From Centroberyx gerrardi (Eukaryota; Chordata; Actinopteri; Beryciformes; Berycidae), in NCBI RefSeq assembly GCF_048128805.1, contig NC_136005.1, positions 3,061,941 through 3,125,940 on the forward strand: a stretch of DNA of 64,000 bases. Direction: 5' to 3'. Under the pieces are notes generated by a model, which was given only the letters and a program-made list of their open reading frames with translations, was not told where the DNA came from and made no database searches. A program made the translations under genes and the position numbers. Of the stretch, positions 1 to 10,660 are shown piece by piece (within the stretch, counting starts at the first letter, position 1; every line of letters begins with the position of its first letter).

Positions 1-233
1 AATCAACAGAAGAAGAAGAACTGGGTAGTTAGCATGAGCAGTGATAGCCACCATGACTGAACAGACAGAGAAAAGAGAAACTCAAACTGCATCAACAAAA
101 AATACAAGCTCCGCCCACCCTGTTTGATTGACAGGTGATCTCTGGGAAGTGCAGTGCAGAAACACCACAGTGAGGCTGAGGGACAAAGATCGAGATAAAA
201 AAAAAATTTGGCTCTTACAGATTACCACTTTAA
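1..233. repeat. TTAA MITE family A, right part (cut by window start)
   Basis: This stretch is closely similar to 7970-8224 and 48745-48942, so it is a dispersed repeat. It ends in TTAA at 230-233, and the end read inward (TTAAAGTGGTAATC) resembles the left end of the 48517 copy. The left end lies outside the window. No coding capacity is seen. Confidence 0.7.
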
Positions 234-388
234 TAAACTGAAAAGGAGGAAATAACTAGTTTAAAATATCGAAACAGTAACAGTAAAAATACATCATGTT
301 GTTGGAGCAGAAATCTTAAGATATGTTTCTCAAACAAGCACACACATGGATTTTAGTCTTGTTAACTGTTCCATCATGTAGACCGCCA

Positions 389-925
389 TTAAAGGTCCCA
401 TATGGTGTAAAGCAGGACTCCCCTTGCCTCTGTGATGATAAAGGAGTTGGATGGTCTATCTAAACATGGTGAAAGTATCAAAACTAAATCCACACAATCC
501 ATATTAGAAAAGCGAGCCTCTAAACGAGCCGTTTGGACTTCTGTAACTTTGTGGCGTCACAAAGGTTCGCTCATTATCATTTCTGTAAGAAATAATAGAC
601 TAACAAAGTGTTTTTTTCAAAGCGGTCGAGCGGTCGTCATCGTTTATTACCGGAGAGTTTTCCCTACCTGTAGCCGCCGGGCCGCGGCGTCTCACGTTTC
701 ACCAATCGTTAGCCAATCGGAACAGAGGGTCGTTAATATTAATGAGCCTTAAAGACACGGCGACAGAAACAGCCTGTTCTTGGTAAGGCTCAGAGAGATG
801 CTGGAAAATGAACGTGGAGAAATGGATTGAGAGTGTTTTTGGTTCATGACACCACACACACAGCTTTGAATGGACCTAAAGACACAAAATAAAACACTGG
901 AAAGAGGAGAATATGGGACCTTTAA
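389..925. mobile_element. TTAA-flanked non-autonomous DNA transposon (MITE) B
   Basis: The ends are inverted copies: TTAAAGGTCCCATAT at 389 and its complement ending at 925, so TTAA is the likely target duplication. It is 537 bp long with no transposase. The TTAA target with a purine-starting terminus fits Kolobok-type elements; piggyBac also uses TTAA but normally starts CCY. The superfamily is therefore inferred, while the structure is seen directly. Confidence 0.75.
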
Positions 926-1149
926 AGGTCTACAGTAAACACACAAATTTAAATAGCTAATTTCCCAGAAAATATTTTCTCAAACATTGTGATAAATTGT
1001 TCTTCCTCCAATTCCTTCCAATAATCACAAATGTAGGCTATTCAGTGTTTTAAATGATTTGCTTTATGATTTATTGAAGGTGAAAAACCCACCGAATATC
1101 CAATATCAACATCTTTACTCAGGTCACACACAACCCGCAGCTGAATGGA

Positions 1150-1353
1150 ACAAGTTCAGGCTCCTTCTTTGGGGTTTGTCGAAAGGCATTCTGGGAAACG
1201 TAGTAAATCACTAACTGCAGTAGAAGTAGACGAGGCAGGTTGAGGGAAAGTGGGTTCACCAAAAAAAAAATCACTAAATAACTCCTGAAATGCATTGAAC
1301 AAAAGACTGATGAGATCTAACAGTGGCAGAGGATGTGAGGGCGATTTCTCCTT
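1150..1353. repeat. Dispersed repeat C, copy 1
   Basis: About 205 bp is shared in the same orientation with 46196-46405, including the words GGCATTCTGGGAAA and CTGCAGTAGAAGTAGACGAG. Its right edge also ends at TTAA (CTCCTTTAA). The left end is not resolved. No coding capacity. Confidence 0.6.
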
Positions 1354-1379
1354 TAAAATAACATCACATTTAGTCAAAG

Positions 1380-2040
1380 CTTTTATCCAATTGTAGTTCT
1401 GTTTAGTCCAGTGTCTCGGTCCGGGACAGTTAGACAGGCTGCATGGCTGTTAATGGAGATGCACTGTCTTGTTTTGGGCAGCGAACCTGTGAAGTTTCAC
1501 TTTCGGCCCTGTCTCCCGCCTGGTGGGAAGCATTAAAACGCCCGCATAGCACTTTCCTGAATAAATATTTATGACCCGGGAAGCCTGATCACAAGACGAT
1601 GACTAATATCTGGGTGAGCGGAGGGAGAGAGAGAGGCTCCTCTGCATGCCGAAACACATTTTTCTCAGGGAAGCGAAGCAAATTTGTTTAAACCCCCCAG
1701 AAGCAGGAAGAGAGTTTTATTTCAGATTAGCCGAAGCTTTCCTGCAAAATCTCCTCTAAATGAGACGGATTCCTTCAGAGTTGTAATAATGTGGAAAAAC
1801 CAGAATATTTAGGTCAGCTGTGGAGAAGTTAGTAACCTGAGGACACGAAATACCAGACGCTAATCCGCTTTGTTGGTCGATCTGCAGGAAAACACGACAC
1901 AACGCTGGAAAAGACCCCGGAGATTAAAGGCATCATTTCTGGAACTGAGGGGGGTTTCAAGTTTTCTTTTTAATAAGTGTCAGATATCGGTCAGTCACAT
2001 TTCCCAACAGTGACACTGAAAACTCATCTTCTTCATGAGA
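1380..2040. other. Gene-free stretch without recognised repeat
   Basis: I see no open frame of note and no match to other parts of the window. The 1400-1640 part has balanced composition and few low-complexity tracts. It could be an ancient non-coding element, but this cannot be told from one sequence. Confidence 0.3.
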
Positions 2041-2049
2041 TACATCAGA

Positions 2050-2096
2050 CCCCCCCCCCCCCCCCCCCCCCCCCCCGTCCCCCCATCCCCCACCTC

Positions 2097-2125
<29 letters not shown>
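2050..2125. repeat. C27 homopolymer plus (CA)n
   Basis: There are twenty-seven consecutive C from 2050 to 2076, then C-rich sequence and a (CA)n run from about 2096 to 2125. The run length in any assembly at such a tract is unreliable. Confidence 0.9.
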
Positions 2126-2127
<2 letters not shown>

Positions 2128-2627
2128 TCTCCCATATCTCCCTCCCTCCTCTGCTTCTGTCTTGAACTTCTAACTTCTAAAAATCCCTTCTATCTTTCCT
2201 CCTCAGCTCTTCTCTTCGCTTCTTATCGCTCTGATCTTTACGCTCCTTGCAGTTTGTTACTTGTAATGTTGGTGATGCAGGAATTTAATGAGTTTATTTT
2301 TCTATTCTTAGTCTATTTTCCCTAATATGCTCCTGTTTATTAAGTTTAAAAAACCCTTTCTGCGTCATCTCCCTGGCTCTTATTTCTTTCCCCAGCTCTT
2401 CTCGATCAAACATGATCAATCGAGGCTCACAGGAATATTTAGCTCCATCTACTGTCAGGCCGCTGTGACCTTTGACCCTTCACCTCCTTAAAATTAGTTT
2501 CATGTGATAAGGGCTTGTGCAGCGTTTCAATTTCAAAATTCCAGACTTTTTCTTGATTTCTTAATTTGATTTCCATATTGATCAAATTCTTTCCCCATAC
2601 ATTTCCACTCTTTCCAGACCTGTGGAG

Positions 2628-3556
2628 CAGAGGTGGGGACTCGAGTCACATGACTTGGACTGAAGTCAGAGTCGAGTCACAGTTTTAATAGCTTGAGACT
2701 TGACTTGCTGCATGAAGAGAAGACTTGAGACTGACTTGACTTGGGTTCTGGTGACTTGGGACTTGACTCTGACTTGTACTCTGATGACTTGAAAAGGTTT
2801 CTAAAGTCTTGACTTGAGATCTTGTGTTTGTGTAAATGACTTAGATTGAAAGTGATGAGATTTGTTCCAGCAGACGACTGAATTTAAATTCTGTTTTCTG
2901 AATTTGTATGGAATGATTGAATTTATTGAAGTTGAAACTGATTATAGAAATCAAACTCATGATGCTCTTACCAAGTTTTTATCCTATTAAAACCATATTG
3001 CATTGAAAAGTCCTAGATATTTAGTTTTCTTTAAGATGTTCTTGCTGTTCTACATTTAGACTTGGGACTTGACTTGAGACTTGTGCCTCAAGACTTCAGA
3101 CTGACTTGGGACTTGAGTTGACCTGGCACCAGTTGCATAAAGATAGACCTAGTCTTAGACTTAAATGTGACCTTAAGTCAAACTATACTATAGACACTTA
3201 TATATACCTGTTCCTACTACTTCTTGATAGTTGTAGATCTCTAATGGGTCGTTTCTGTCTCTAGACTCACTCTTCTTCAGGTTCTTTCCAAAAACCAAAT
3301 ATTTGCCATCTTTTATGAAATAGCTTCAGTATTTAAACCTCCTAGGCCGACTCGTTGCCATAACAACAAAATTCTTAACTCAAGATTAGCCAGGGGGGAA
3401 GGCGGCTAACTTTCCCACCTCAAAATAAGTCAGTCGTAATATTTAAGTAACAGACAGTCTTAATTAGCCTAGTCCAACCTGAGAATCTAAGACCAGTCTA
3501 AGGCTTAGACTAGGCTTAAACTAGCTTTATGCAACTGGCCCCTGGTCACACTTCTG
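2628..3556 (+). mobile_element. hAT-type MITE D, copy 1, with a nested element
   Basis: It starts CAGAGGTGGGGACTCGAGTC and ends TGGTCACACTTCTG, an imperfect inverted-terminal pair of the CAGAGGTG type. The flanking 8-mers CTGTGGAG and CTGTGTAA agree at six of eight bases, a decayed hAT-size target duplication. The interior is rich in ACTTGAGAC words. It is interrupted at 3127-3540 by a second element. A second copy on the other strand lies at 13464-13855. Confidence 0.7.
3127..3540. mobile_element. MITE E nested inside hAT MITE D
   Basis: The termini are inverted copies (CACCAGTTGCATAAAG on the left, GGCCAGTTGCATAAAG read inward on the right). CCTGG occurs on both sides (3122-3126 and 3541-3545) as a 5-bp target duplication. 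Removing it would restore the continuous right end of the surrounding hAT element, which shows the order of insertion. Non-coding, 414 bp. Confidence 0.75.
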
Positions 3557-3655
3557 CTGTGTAATGTTGCTCATCGAGGAATTGAAGCTCATTCTACTGT
3601 TGCGTTCACTGTCCGTCACTCTGGAGCGTCAGATAAAAGCCTAAAATGTGAAATG
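3557..3655 (+). repeat. SINE 3' half
   Basis: It matches, in inverse orientation, 8705-8800, and shares the block CTCTGGAGCGTCAG...AAATG with 6890-6930. This resembles the 3' end of fish tRNA-derived SINEs (CTGGAxAAGAGCGTCxGCTAAATG type). No tRNA-like head is visible here. Confidence 0.5.
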
Positions 3656-3899
3656 TAAAGTTAAGTAAAGATGTTCATATCTGTAAAGTGACACATTCTT
3701 TAATTCCTTCCTGGCAGGATCTGGCCTGAACGTGACTCCAGATGGATATTTGCGGCCGGACGGTGGAATCGAAGGCGCTGGCTGCTCTCCAGCGGGCGGA
3801 TCTGAAGACGACTCGGCCGGATCACTGTGACGAGTGCAGTCGAGCGTTTCCCACATCCGCTGTCGAAAAATACGCAGGAAGCAAATCTGCTGCTGACGT

Positions 3900-4099
3900 G
3901 TGAAAACCTCTTAAGTATTTTCATGTTTTCACTTAAATTGAAGGATTACACGCTCCTCTGTGGGTTGGGAAAGTTACACGACCCTTTGGTCTTATGAAAC
4001 CTTTTCAAAGCCTGTTGGATAAACTGAAAAATGCATTGTGGTCAAGCTGAACACGAGGCAGTTTTTATTTATTTGATTTTGGAGATACATGGTTTTCAC
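3900..4099. mobile_element. Small TIR element F, copy 1
   Basis: It is bounded by GTGAAAACC and GGTTTTCAC, with TTTTGGAGATACATGG before the right end. Related copies lie at 9808-10025 and 14092-14312. It is about 200 bp and non-coding, a MITE of unassigned superfamily. Confidence 0.6.
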
Positions 4100-4186
4100 C
4101 CGACAGTGAGGAAATCTAGAATTTAGACATTTTTATCTTTAAAATAAGACATTCATGATTTAAAACGCTGCCTTTTGACATTAAAG

Positions 4187-4590
4187 TGATAAACGTATTA
4201 TTTCCTTACATAATTCCATCTGCAAGTTTCCTCTGACTGGATTTCAGTGTTCCACTTGTTCAAACTGAATTGTTTAATAAACATAAAGAAAGAGATTCAC
4301 TTAAAAACAATTCAGCAGCATGACTAGTTTTTTATATATTGTCAGAATCTGCTTTGTTGGCGTTCCTTTATGTGCTAGAAGTGTGATTTTCAGATTGTTC
4401 CTCCATACAATGTCAGTGAATGGAGAGAGAAAAAAAATACATTTCTCCAGTCTCCTCTTGCATCGTTCCTCTGCACTGTGTTTGAGTTTCTGCTGTCCTT
4501 GTTTCTGTCGGGATGTTCTGTGTCACTGAGTTTGTTGTTGATCTCTTCTCTGCACCAGTTCCAGATCCGTACACGTTTATCGTAGCTGCT
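4187..4590. repeat. Fragment related to the 53459-54403 hAT element
   Basis: It shares long blocks with 59781-60125 (same orientation) and with the inner part of 53905-54265 (opposite orientation), including TTGTCAGAATCTGCTTTG and TTTAATAAACATAAAG. Its termini are degraded. Confidence 0.6.
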
Positions 4591-4943
4591 GATTCTGATT
4601 GTGATTAAAACACAAGCTGTTTATCCCAGCGGGTCGGTTTGTATGGACATGAACAAAGTCTTCCCACAGCGGACAAACTGTGAAAGATTTCCAGATTCAC
4701 ACGTCAAACGGTCACGAAAACAGCAAGGTGGAACAAGGTGGCCGCAGGAGCGTACAGTGTGGCCGGACGCCAAATGCCTGTGTGTGTCCTCGCAAACAGA
4801 AACACAGCCTTATATAGGAGAGATCACACTGTACAGACCAGGAGGCCGCAGGTCGAACTTTCCCTGCAAACTGTTAGAAGGAGTGTAAATTTTTTGGGGA
4901 TTTGCTAAAGATTAATTCAGTTCAACAGCATCGTCCAGTCCGG

Positions 4944-5653
4944 TTATTTGGATAGTCCAGTGTTGATACTCTAATTCCTATCAAGTGACCATAATGTGTC
5001 TCTAAACAGTCTACTGAGTTTCAAGTGAGATTCATAACTGTGTGAACAGTAGTTTATATATATTCAGCGTCTGGGCTCGGGTTAATCTTGGGGTTGGGGA
5101 TAAGTTTAGTAATAGGGTTAGAGTTAGGCTAATGGCTCAGCCACACTGGGTGCGTTTCTGTTCTGTTTGTGTGCCAACATGCCAAGCTTGTGCTTATTAC
5201 AGTCATTCATCACCGTGTCAGTAAACTAAATAGAGGATACATAAACCAGTGTCACTTAAATAAATGTTGGAGATGAGCTGAGAAGCTTCTGTTTGGCTGC
5301 AGTACACCTACACTCTCAAACAAGTGACACAATTACTCTACATGGTACATTAATGTTCCTCACGGTACACAAAAACCCGGAAAAATAAGCAAAACTAGAT
5401 AATTATGTTCACTTGCCCATAGGTAAAATGTAGATAGGTGCAACACAACCGATGGAACAAGAACAGATCTGGTGTAGCAGCTTAAAGTTCAGATACACAA
5501 ATGTTACGCATGTTGTGTAGTTCAGGTGTAAGGTCAGGGTTTAGAGTCACAGTCTGTGGAGATTCACCAAACAGGCAGGTGACACTTTGTTGAACATCTA
5601 CTTTTTGTCACCTGACAAGATAGTTGAGCATCAACACTGGACGATCCAAATAA
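4944..5653. mobile_element. TIR element G (about 710 bp)
   Basis: The left end TTATTTGGATAGTCCAGTG and the right end are inverted complements over about 28 bp with two or three mismatches. It has no transposase-like frame. The interior has GGTTAGAG words but no true telomere array. The superfamily is not assigned. Confidence 0.65.
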
Positions 5654-6051
5654 AGTGTCACCCATCCTCCCTTTGAGCTACGGTGGCCTGTAACTGACAC
5701 AAACAATGAAGTCACATTTTCACAATGGAGAGCAGTAAGCTAATCAGAGCGGGAAACGTCTGCTGAAGAGTTCCCATGTAGAATACCGGAATAATAATAA
5801 TAATGCTTTGTCATTCGCTTTTTTGGCTTGAGAACGAGGCTGTCTTAACTTCTGGAGCTGAGATGTGTTGCGACAGAAGTCTTGAGCTTTTGTTCCAAAA
5901 CAAAAGTACAGAACAGAAAGTGAGTTTTGCCAAAATGTTCAGCAGCTGGTGAAGAAATCGTTGAGTCACTGGTAATGATCAGATGTATTATGGTCATTTT
6001 TTGGCTATGGCAGTAAAACTCTGACTTATTGCCCATGTAAATGGCACCTAA

Positions 6052-6063
6052 TAAGATAAAATA

Positions 6064-6094
<31 letters not shown>

Positions 6095-6640
6095 CACTTT
6101 ATTGATCCCCTGGGGGAAATTTGGGTGCCACAGCAGCAACTGGTGGAACAATGCCAAGGAAGTAGGGGCAGTGGTGGCCTAAAGGTTAGAGAAGCGAGCT
6201 TGTGACCGGAAGGTCGTCGGTTCAATCCCCCGGACCGGCAGGATAAATCTGGGTGGGGAAAGTGAAAAGCAGCGCTTGCCCCTCCCTCATTACCACCACT
6301 GAGGTGCCCTTGAGCAAGGCCCTTAACCCCAACCGCTCCAGTGGAGCTGCTCAGTGGCCAGCAGATCAGACTGTGGTTGTACTGGTCAGCTTCCAGGTGT
6401 GAATATGATCAGGGTGTTCCTGAAAAAGAGAGCATTGCTCTCAGTGAAACTCCCCTGAATAAATAAAGGTGAAAAAAAAAAAAAAAAAGTGCAAGAAAGG
6501 CAATAAAAACAATACAGTAAAGGTAATAAGAAAGGTAATATAATAACTATAAATGATTCTAGTTCTATGCATTAAATGGAGTCTGTGCAGGATTGAGTCC
6601 AAGGATTTAGTCCAGAGGTGCGTGACATCCATACAACATG
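6052..6640 (-). mobile_element. LINE 3' end with (GATAA)n tail, split by a SINE
   Basis: A (GATAA)n run is followed by GCACTTTATTGATCCCCTGG and, after the SINE at 6165-6488, by GTGCAAGAAAGGCAATAAAA. The same layout recurs at 63204-63330. This is the complement of a non-LTR retrotransposon 3' UTR ending in a short tandem tail, so the element reads on the minus strand. No reverse transcriptase remains. Confidence 0.55.
6165..6488 (+). mobile_element. tRNA-derived SINE, apparently full length
   Basis: The head GGGGCAGTGGTGGCCTAAAG carries an A-box-like stretch, and GGTTCAATCCC at 6219-6229 is a good RNA polymerase III B box. A core with CCTTGAGCAAGGCCCTTAACC follows, then a 17-base poly(A) tail. 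Flanking TGCCAAGGAAG and TGCAAGAAAG look like an imperfect target duplication inside the LINE tail. About 320 bp. Confidence 0.8.
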
Positions 6641-6804
6641 GTCAAGTTTTAAGTTGACTAATAACAATCTTGATAATATAAAAAACCTAAGAAGCTATTT
6701 TACTCAACCCGTGTTACTTTAATGATGTTTTTTGTCACATTTTCAAACAATAAGTATCCATTCTGAGGTCTGTGTTTAGTTTGGGCCCTCGCTCTTCTGT
6801 TTGG

Positions 6805-6935
6805 GTTCTCGTCACCAGAAGGTCGCAGGTTCAATTCCCGTAACAGCCGAGACTCTGAGCTCCACCTGCTCGCTCACTGTGAGTCTCTGGATCGGAGCGT
6901 CAGCCGAACGCCTGAAATGTAAATGACACCTTCTG
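6805..6935 (+). repeat. SINE fragment
   Basis: A B-box-like GGTTCAATTCCCG is followed by a tail block CTCTGGATCGGAGCGTCAGC similar to 3600-3650. The head is degraded. Confidence 0.5.
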
Positions 6936-7269
6936 CTGAACAAAGCCGCTGGTACGATTTACAAACACAGAGGAAGAGTTTATTTAATGTTCAGGAGCTT
7001 TAAACAGTGAACAGTTTACATTCACAGTACAGTAACAAACTCATACAGAGCAAATAGGATGCTGTGTTACTTCACTAACAGTACATGTTTTCACAAATCA
7101 TGTCACTCAATTTATTATTTTATTATATTTAGAATAATCCTCAGTGAGCTTCCAAACACTGCGAGCCGTCTGACGAATGTTAGAGCCAAGTGTTCTCTGC
7201 AGACGACAGCATGGAGGAAGAACAAAAGAACAATATGTATTTATGTTTATTTATGTTTTAGGCATTTAA

Positions 7270-7370
7270 CATTGACGCTGTTGTCCAGATCCACCTACAG
7301 TGAGTGAGCAGGTGCCTTGCTCAGTGACACTTCGACAGCTCACACGGCTGCTGGGATCGAACCTATCGAG
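7270..7370 (-). repeat. SINE fragment, minus orientation
   Basis: Read on the minus strand it gives a B-box-like GGTTCGATCCCAGC followed by a core with GAGCAAGGCACC, as in fish tRNA-derived SINEs. Short and diverged. Confidence 0.45.
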
Positions 7371-7861
7371 GGTTTAGAGTGAAAGGGGCGTAAATGACTG
7401 TTTCCTAATTTGATAGCAATTATTGAAAACTGATTGACTGCATCTTCTTTAGTCAAAAAATAACATAAGAACCATTCATACTCATACAGAGATTAAGATT
7501 CAGAAAATTGATATTCTATAAAAACTGATTAAGTGCAGTTACACCCTTTTTCCACCAAATTGAACCTTGGGTTTTTGGGATTTTCCCCTTTATTTCAGTT
7601 GTCTTTATGGATACAACTGTGCTCTTTTGACCATCAGATAGAGATCAACAAGAGCTTTCCAATGACATATAATTCATTCTCAAACCAATTTTCGACCCAA
7701 AATGTCACTTATGCCCCTTTCACACCAACTGACTTCCTGTTGATGGGTTTCTCTAAACTCTGGGTCAGACTGCTTCGATTCAGCTGAGAAGCAACAACAA
7801 TGAAATATTGAAACAGTATCAGCAGAAGAAATATACCGCACTTACATCTGAATTTCTATAT

Positions 7862-8224
7862 TTAAAGTAATAATTTGTGACATTTCCATATCAATAAATG
7901 TTCTGCTCCTCTCTCTCTGCTCTAACACAACAGCCATCCAACCTATATCCAGTTCATGAAAGTGGTTTCCGGTTTGTTTGGAATAAATAGAAGAAGAACT
8001 GGATAGTTAGCATGAGCAGTGATAGCCACCATGGCTGAACAGACAAAAAAAAGAGAAACTCAAACTGCATCGACAGAAAAAACAAGCTCCGCCCACACTG
8101 TTTTATTGACAGGTGATCTCTGGGAAGTGCAGTGCAGAAACACCACAGTGAGGCTGAGGGACAAAGATGGAGACTAAATAACAAAACAAAACAAAACACA
8201 GAAACTTGCAGATCACCACATTAA
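7862..8224. mobile_element. TTAA MITE family A, copy 2
   Basis: It is flanked by TTAA at 7862 and 8221, with weakly matching inverted ends. The interior is nearly the same as 1-233 and as 48745-48942 (ATGAGCAGTGATAGCCACCA, CAAGCTCCGCCCAC). Non-coding. Confidence 0.6.
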
Positions 8225-8399
8225 TCACATGAACTCTTTTGATTTCCACCGGCTAAATATTTGAAAGTGAAGGTAGCGGTCGCTGGGAAATGAATGGATT
8301 AATAGAAAGCAGGGGGATGAGGTGCGGGAAGTTCCCTCCTCCCTCCTCTTGGACGTACATCTTTACGATGAAGTGCGTCACTTCAACGTCCACAACTTC

Positions 8400-8440
8400 C
8401 TGTAAGTGCAGGAATGTGACCTGTAAGTGCAGGAATGTGT
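8400..8440. repeat. Two-copy tandem duplication
   Basis: TGTAAGTGCAGGAATGTG occurs twice in succession with a 4-bp gap. No function is visible. Confidence 0.7.
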
Positions 8441-8699
8441 ATAATTCCTATGATATATGCCTGCAAACACACACACATTATCTTAAAATGCAAGAACGGG
8501 CGACCTACATTACATTCACTGTTTAGGGATTTTCCTGATGCTCTCATCCACCGACACTTAGTAAAATAAGCCACAACTCATTCATCAAGTCAGCCATGAA
8601 TATCTCCATATGGTCATGTTCAGGTCACAGTCTGCCAGTAAGGGAAACAATGAATACGTCACTTTACAGATTCTTGCCTTCATCACACACATGAGAACG

Positions 8700-8800
8700 T
8701 CATTAACGTTATATTTTAGGCTTTTAGCTGACGCTCCAGAGAGACGTACAGTGAGTTCCACAGTAGAATAAGCTTAAATTCCTCGATCACCAACATTATA
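8700..8800 (-). repeat. SINE 3' half, minus orientation
   Basis: This is the inverse of 3557-3655 (GACGCTCCAGAGAGACGTAC). The rest of 8225-9800 holds no gene and no repeat I can name, apart from TAGC/CTAG-rich sequence at 9570-9660. Confidence 0.5.
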
Positions 8801-9807
8801 AGCAACTGATAGTATGGAAGTTAAGGGTCAGAGGTCACAACAACCAGACAGTAGATGGAACAAAATATCCCTCTGACCCCTGAATGTCTGTGGCTGGTAG
8901 AAAAGTAGCAGGTAAAAAAAATAACGAGCAGCTTAAAAATCAGAAAGGATTTTGTTCCCGGACAGGAGATTTAGAGATTAGAGCCAGGAGAGGAGGGAGA
9001 TATGGAAAAGACGAGGAGAACATTTCTGTAAGTGATGAAACTTCAGGTTCTACAGAAGATAGGGAGTGACTCCTCAGAAACCTGACAGTTTTATTATTAC
9101 TGGTTTCCCAACAGCTACAGCAGCGCTCAGGACCGTTCTCCAGAAAGAGAATGTATTGCATGCAATTGTAAAATTGCATGAACCCCCACAGCAGAGAAGT
9201 CTTCATGTGAAAGTAAACTTGTAAATCCAAACTGCACATTGTGCTGTGTTGCAAAGAGATGTATTAACATTGAGGAGTAAAGTAAACATGGTAATTATGA
9301 GGCAAAATGGTCAATGATGAATTGGCATTATTGATTTAAAAACATCATCCAATACTTTAAATCTGGCCTTTTCAAACAAAACTACTCTGGAGGAATAATC
9401 TGATTGGTTGAGTTAGACCTCAGTGGGCGGAGCCAAAGAACCACAGTTTTTCAGAGTTAACTGGCAAACTTGAAAAACAAAGAAAAAACTCTAAAACTCT
9501 AAAAATAGAAATGGTAATTACTTCTTTTTTCATTCATTCCTGACCATGACATGATGTTGAAGGTCAGCAGCTAGCTAACTAGCTTACCTAGATAGCTATA
9601 GGCTAGTATGGCTAGTTTGAACTTGAAGGTCAGCTAGCTAACTAGCTTACCTAGATAACTTAGTATGGATAGATTGCATTTTTTCAGTTAGCAGCAGAGC
9701 GCTAGGCTTCATAATATTAGCTTCCTCCTCTCTTACCTCTTGTCTTTTTCACTGGGCTTCAGTCTAACTTAACTTCTTAATTTGTTTCTTCAGATCGCTG
9801 TTTTCAT

Positions 9808-10025
9808 GTGAAAACCTTGTTACTCCAATTTTGGTAATTTTGATGTTTTGGCTTCATTTGAAAACTGACATGGCTTTCTGTGGGCTGAGAAAATTCAACC
9901 AGACTGGGGTTTATGAAACCTTTTCAAAATCAACCTGACACACTGAAAAATGCCCGTCATCAAGTTAAAAAATGCTGCTTTTTAGTTCCTGAAAAGATGA
10001 TATTTTGGAGATACGAGGTTTTCAC
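9808..10025. mobile_element. Small TIR element F, copy 2
   Basis: It starts GTGAAAACCTTGTTACTCC and ends ATTTTGGAGATACGAGGTTTTCAC in pieces that mirror each other. It is the best-preserved pair of ends in this family. Confidence 0.65.
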
Positions 10026-10386
10026 TTGACAGGGACAATATACTCCCCATGGGACTCTGATAGCTGTGAATCACTGATGTCTGGTGATATAACTCCTGAC
10101 CCTCTGGTGTTAAGAGCTGACCGTGGGCTCCCTGGAACTGCTGGAGACCCAGGAAGTCCTCCTGACTCACTTCCTGTTTCCCTCCTTTCACAGCTCCTTC
10201 ACTCTCTCTCAGCTCTCTGGAGCTTCATCCTCCCTACTCTTCCTCTCATCTGGGTTCAGAGTTTTCTCCCTTTTGGGCCATTTTCTTCTCTTCTTTCTAT
10301 CTTTTGCCAGTTTATGTTTCTCAAATAAATAAAGAATAATCTGGATACCCCAAAAGGCCAGTCGCCTGTAGATAAAGGGGGCTGCA

Positions 10387-10390
<4 letters not shown>

Positions 10391-10472
<82 letters not shown>
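10391..10472. repeat. (CA)n(GA)n microsatellite
   Basis: CA repeats from 10391 to about 10418 run directly into GA repeats up to about 10472. It is part of the left end of the Penelope-like element; the mirror tract lies at 11622-11672. Confidence 0.9.
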
Positions 10473-10478
<6 letters not shown>

Positions 10479-10580
10479 CATATACATATTCAATGTTACA
10501 GATAAGGGACAAAATCAAGTTCTTCATTTAAGCCTGGATTCTTGATGGCTCTTAGGTTGAAGATCCAATAAGATTCCCTT

Positions 10581-10660
10581 TGCAAAGCGTCCTTGGGTCT
10601 CTTGAAAAGCGCTATATAAATCTAAGTTATTATTATTATTATTATTGTTATTATTATTAA
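10581..10660 (+). mobile_element. L2/SINE-type 3' tail nested in the Penelope-like element
   Basis: The block TTGAAAAGCGCTATATAAAT followed by (TTA)n is the typical 3' end of fish L2-clade LINEs and their SINE partners. It lies inside the C-terminal region of the Penelope-like coding sequence, on the opposite strand, so it inserted after that element. Only about 80 bp is present. Confidence 0.7.

Noticed and set aside
5085-5135. GGTTAGAG/GGGTTAG words resembling an interstitial telomere.
   Set aside because: Only a few irregular units, not a TTAGGG array.
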